Source: Casp-alpha2 sp036337015 (GTDB lineage: Bacteria; Pseudomonadota; Alphaproteobacteria; Rhodospirillales; Casp-alpha2). Taken from it: a DNA stretch of 64,000 nt. Below, in pieces: positions 62,624 through 64,000 of this stretch. The stretch lies in NCBI GenBank assembly GCA_036337015.1, contig JAYZEZ010000005.1, positions 1-64,000 of the forward strand, written 5' to 3'. Position 1 is the stretch's first letter. Every line of letters begins with the position of its first letter. The translations under genes were made by a program, and so were the position numbers. The notes below the pieces were generated by a model. That model was not told the origin of the DNA, did not search any database, and saw only the letters and a list, made by a program, of their open reading frames with translations.

Positions 62624-64000
62624 ATGAATTTCATAAATAAACCAAAAACATCTGACATCACCACTGGCCCTTTACCAGCAAGTCGAAAAATTTATGTTGC
62701 AGGTAAAATTCATTCAGACATTCAGGTTCCAATGCGCGAAATCTCGTTACACAAAACCGCAAAAGAACCACCACTAGTCGTTTATGATACTTCTGGGCCA
62801 TATACAGATCCTACTAAATATATAGATATTGAGGCAGGCCTGCCGCGCATGCGCGAATCTTGGATTAAAGCAAGGGATGATGTAGAAGAATATCAGGGAC
62901 GAGAAGTGAGATTTGAAGACAATAATGCAAATAATGCAAAACTGGTACCTGCTTTCCCAATTACTCATAAACCACTTCGGTCTAAAAATGCGCCCGTAAC
63001 GCAACGTAAGTATGCTTTGGAGGGCAAGATAACACCAGAAATGGAATTTATTGCCATTCGTGAGAATATGGCCCGCAAACACGATCCTGCTGCTGCAAAA
63101 TTGCGCATTGAGGAAGGTGAAAGTTTTGGAGCTGCAATTCCGGAATACGTTACACCTGAATTTGTCCGTGATGAAGTTGCCCGTGGACGAGCCATCATAC
63201 CTGCCAATATCAACCACCCAGAATTAGAACCACAAATTATTGGTAGAAATTTTCTAGTGAAGATTAATGCAAATATTGGTAATTCAGCTGTTACTTCATC
63301 CGTAGCAGAAGAAGTTGACAAAATGGTCTGGGCGACGCGATGGGGTGCAGATAATGTTATGGATTTATCCACAGGAAAGAACATACATAATATTAGAGAA
63401 TGGATAATTCGGAATTCACCTGTACCCATAGGAACCGTTCCAATATATCAAGCGCTCGAAAAAGTTGATAGAGCTGAAGATCTAACCTGGGAAATATTCC
63501 GTGATACAATTATAGAACAATGTGAACAAGGTGTTGACTACTTCACGATACATGCCGGAGTACGACTCAAATACATCCATTTAACTGCAGACCGTACCAC
63601 CGGTATTGTTTCACGAGGTGGTGCAATTATGGCCCAGTGGTGTCTTGCACATCACAAAGAAAATTTTCTCTATGAGAATTTTGAAGAGCTTTGTGAAATC
63701 ATGGGATCCTATGATGTCTCTTATTCTTTAGGAGATGGGTTAAGACCTGGTAGCATTGCTGATGCTAATGACAAAGCCCAGTTTCTTGAACTCGAAACTC
63801 AGGGAGAACTTAACCACATTGCTTGGGAAAAAGATGTCCAAGTAATGAATGAAGGCCCTGGACACGTTCCTATGCATAAAATTAAAGCCAATATGGAAAA
63901 ACAATTAGATGTTTGTGGTGAAGCACCATTCTATACACTTGGTCCACTAGTCACAGATATTGCGCCCGGATATGACCACATTACATCAGGCATTGGCGCT
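62624..64000 (+). CDS. thiC: Phosphomethylpyrimidine synthase ThiC (5' part, runs off the window)
   Basis: A radical-SAM enzyme that converts AIR to the HMP-phosphate half of thiamine. The first 459 codons are present and the frame is open at the window end. The N-terminal ThiC-associated domain (1-100) and the barrel with RMRESWIKARDDV, GAAIPEYVTPEFVRDEVARGRAIIPANINHPE, DLSTGKNIHNIREWI, GVDYFTIHAGV, SYSLGDGLRPG and NEGPGHVPMHKI are typical. The C-terminal iron-sulfur cysteines lie beyond 64000. AGGAG precedes the ATG by 7 bases, downstream of the TPP riboswitch. Confidence 0.96.
   Translation, partial: MNFINKPKTSDITTGPLPASRKIYVAGKIHSDIQVPMREISLHKTAKEPPLVVYDTSGPYTDPTKYIDIEAGLPRMRESWIKARDDVEEYQGREVRFEDNNANNAKLVPAFPITHKPLRSKNAPVTQRKYALEGKITPEMEFIAIRENMARKHDPAAAKLRIEEGESFGAAIPEYVTPEFVRDEVARGRAIIPANINHPELEPQIIGRNFLVKINANIGNSAVTSSVAEEVDKMVWATRWGADNVMDLSTGKNIHNIREWIIRNSPVPIGTVPIYQALEKVDRAEDLTWEIFRDTIIEQCEQGVDYFTIHAGVRLKYIHLTADRTTGIVSRGGAIMAQWCLAHHKENFLYENFEELCEIMGSYDVSYSLGDGLRPGSIADANDKAQFLELETQGELNHIAWEKDVQVMNEGPGHVPMHKIKANMEKQLDVCGEAPFYTLGPLVTDIAPGYDHITSGIGA

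Noticed and set aside
62774..63429. Two minus-strand frames inside thiC
   Set aside because: They are antisense shadows of a clearly recognised thiC and resemble no family.

Overview
This is an AT-rich bacterial chromosome segment, packed with genes on both strands. It most resembles an aerobic alphaproteobacterium of the free-living marine kind. Several gene orders support this: ppiC-argJ-mutT divergent from secA; xerD followed by a secreted helical protein, divergent from aroK-aroB-corC; a DnaJ-like gene before cobS-cobT; and ppx-rlmE then guaB-rsmB. Aerobic B12 genes (BluB, CobS/CobT), a Rhodobacter-type malyl-CoA lyase and a complete TRAP transporter fit the same picture. I cannot name a species. 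I saw no insertion sequence, prophage, CRISPR array or rRNA.

Layout. 1-1.4 kb: an enolase-family gene with two changed active-site residues. 1.4-6.2 kb (minus strand): a six-gene aa3-type cytochrome oxidase operon (subunits II, I, two tandem subunit III proteins, IV, and a small exported protein). 6.2-7.0 kb: a gap with two possible tiny membrane-protein genes, then tRNA-Leu(TAA). 7.1-14.3 kb: bluB, a CinA-like domain protein, mutT, argJ, a periplasmic parvulin and secA. 14.3-21.1 kb: a methyltransferase, a GT2 glycosyltransferase, accA, mcl1, xerD, a large secreted protein and an overlapping 49-residue membrane protein. 21.3-31.4 kb: aroK-aroB-corC, a CBS protein, a DUF2889 protein, an EamA transporter, the J-domain protein, cobS-cobT, a peroxiredoxin, rpmB and bioY. 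32.2-38.7 kb: TRAP transporter genes dctP-dctQ-dctM (DctM has a long coiled-coil tail) and an aldehyde dehydrogenase. 38.7-43.4 kb: icd, a LOG-family gene, a LysM protein, psd and pssA. 43.4-53.7 kb: a surface-polysaccharide-like group (exported TIM-barrel hydrolase, GT4, asparagine synthetase, heparinase II/III, bi-domain oxidoreductase) interrupted by an argE-like gene. 53.8-64 kb: hspQ, an epimerase, ppx-rlmE, a FkbM methyltransferase, guaB, rsmB, two very small proteins behind a strong promoter and hairpin leader, msrA, and a TPP riboswitch with the start of thiC.

How the genes fit together. The oxidase operon indicates aerobic respiration. BluB and CobS/T suggest oxygen-dependent B12 synthesis; Mcl1 belongs to the ethylmalonyl-CoA type of glyoxylate/propionate metabolism, which needs B12-dependent mutases, so the two may be linked. 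The TRAP system probably imports a small organic acid. BioY (biotin) and the TPP-controlled thiC (thiamine) show mixed uptake and synthesis of vitamins. No single locus is clearly a new system. The best leads are the altered enolase paralogue, the DctM tail, the structured leader of the small zinc-ribbon gene, and the oxidase-operon protein whose mature end is predicted to begin with histidine.
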